The notes under the pieces were generated by a model that did no database searches, was not told the origin of the DNA, and saw nothing but the letters and a program-made list of their open reading frames with translations. The position numbers and the translations under genes were made by a program. Shown one piece after another: positions 63,631-64,000 of a stretch of 64,000 nucleotides of DNA. Numbering within the stretch: the stretch's first letter is position 1; each line of letters begins with the position of its first letter. Source of the stretch: Vanessa cardui (Eukaryota; Arthropoda; Insecta; Lepidoptera; Nymphalidae); NCBI RefSeq assembly GCF_905220365.1, contig NC_061147.1, positions 3,162,001 to 3,226,000 of the forward strand, read 5' to 3'.

Positions 63631-64000
63631 GCTTAAAGATTACCTTAGTAAGCATAGTACATATTAATGTACGCCACTTGGTCTGACGAATCCACCAAAA
63701 AGCTGTACATGGGTCCAAAAGATTAACCCCGGCCAAGATTAAATCTTCCAATGATTGCATGACTATCTGACAAGGGTGGAAAGAATAAAAGAATAAGATT
63801 TATACAAATTGATGACAAAAAGTTTACATTGAATTCTACAAGTACGACTTCTTTATTGTCTCGAAAGTGTTTTCTTAGTTGTCTTTTAGGTGTTTTTGAT
63901 CTTTGTGGAATTCTAGATTCCTCAGCTGGTCTGGATCTCTATTATTAATCATCATTTTAAGATTGTCACTCAGAATTAGCTTAGTTTTTGACTTTTATAT
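63631..64000. other. no gene found at right edge
   Basis: Plain AT-rich sequence after the LINE relic; no recognisable repeat or exon. Confidence 0.4.

Noticed and set aside
1..64000. CRISPR arrays, prokaryotic operons, phage or plasmid genes
   Set aside because: None seen; splice sites, SINEs and non-LTR elements show this is animal nuclear DNA.

Overview
The window is AT-rich, repeat-dense nuclear DNA from an insect, most likely a butterfly or moth (Lepidoptera). Three things point there: one gene with long introns and GT/AG splice sites, many tRNA-derived SINEs and other repeats of a style I know from lepidopteran genomes, and a Dong-like (R4-clade) non-LTR retrotransposon of the kind first described in silkworm. 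The species is not determined by anything I can read.

The one clearly intact host gene is a plus-strand SLC41/MgtE-family divalent-cation (magnesium) transporter. I assembled 11 coding exons from 14588 to 49727. All join in frame through GT/AG introns and give a protein of 496 residues. It has two homologous MgtE-like halves, each with a P-x-x-x-G-x-x-G-N-L element and a later G-D element. The first two introns are very long (about 12.0 and 10.7 kb) and are filled with SINEs, MITEs and non-LTR relics. The last seven exons are compact (45956-49727).

Region 1-14587 has no supported gene; it holds SINEs, MITEs and other interspersed repeats. Region 49728-57000 holds the likely 3' UTR, more repeats and a few minus-strand stretches that look like exons or decayed coding sequence (55533-55649 and 56030-56610). 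Two similar minus-strand islands lie inside SLC41 introns (22897-23047 and 39290-39367). I could not identify the protein or proteins they would encode.

Region 57009-62812 is an R4/Dong-type retrotransposon flanked by an 11-bp direct repeat in TAA-rich DNA. Its protein has two tandem Trp/DQRR-type repeats, a reverse transcriptase, a CCHC knuckle and a restriction-like endonuclease. It is dead: it carries frameshifts, a premature stop and a 1359-bp piggyBac-like insertion. That insertion has TTAA target duplications and CACGTTC/GAACGTG termini, and it lies exactly between the two acidic parts of the endonuclease active site. The piggyBac-like element holds a decayed Ser/Thr/Pro-rich reading frame but no transposase catalytic domain. 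The last 1.2 kb contains a further full-length interspersed repeat and a non-LTR relic.

Repeat labels used below (my own, for this window only): SINE-A (tRNA-like head with TGGTCGAGTGG), SINE-B (tRNA-like head with TGGCCCAGTGG), Rep-C (GACGAGCATATGGGCC family), Rep-D (CGACTTCGCACGGGTGCAAT family), Rep-E, Rep-F (ACTTTCACATTTATAATATT family), Rep-G (ACCGGTTCGGAAAGTAGATT family), Rep-H (a cousin of Rep-G), MITE-1 and MITE-2.
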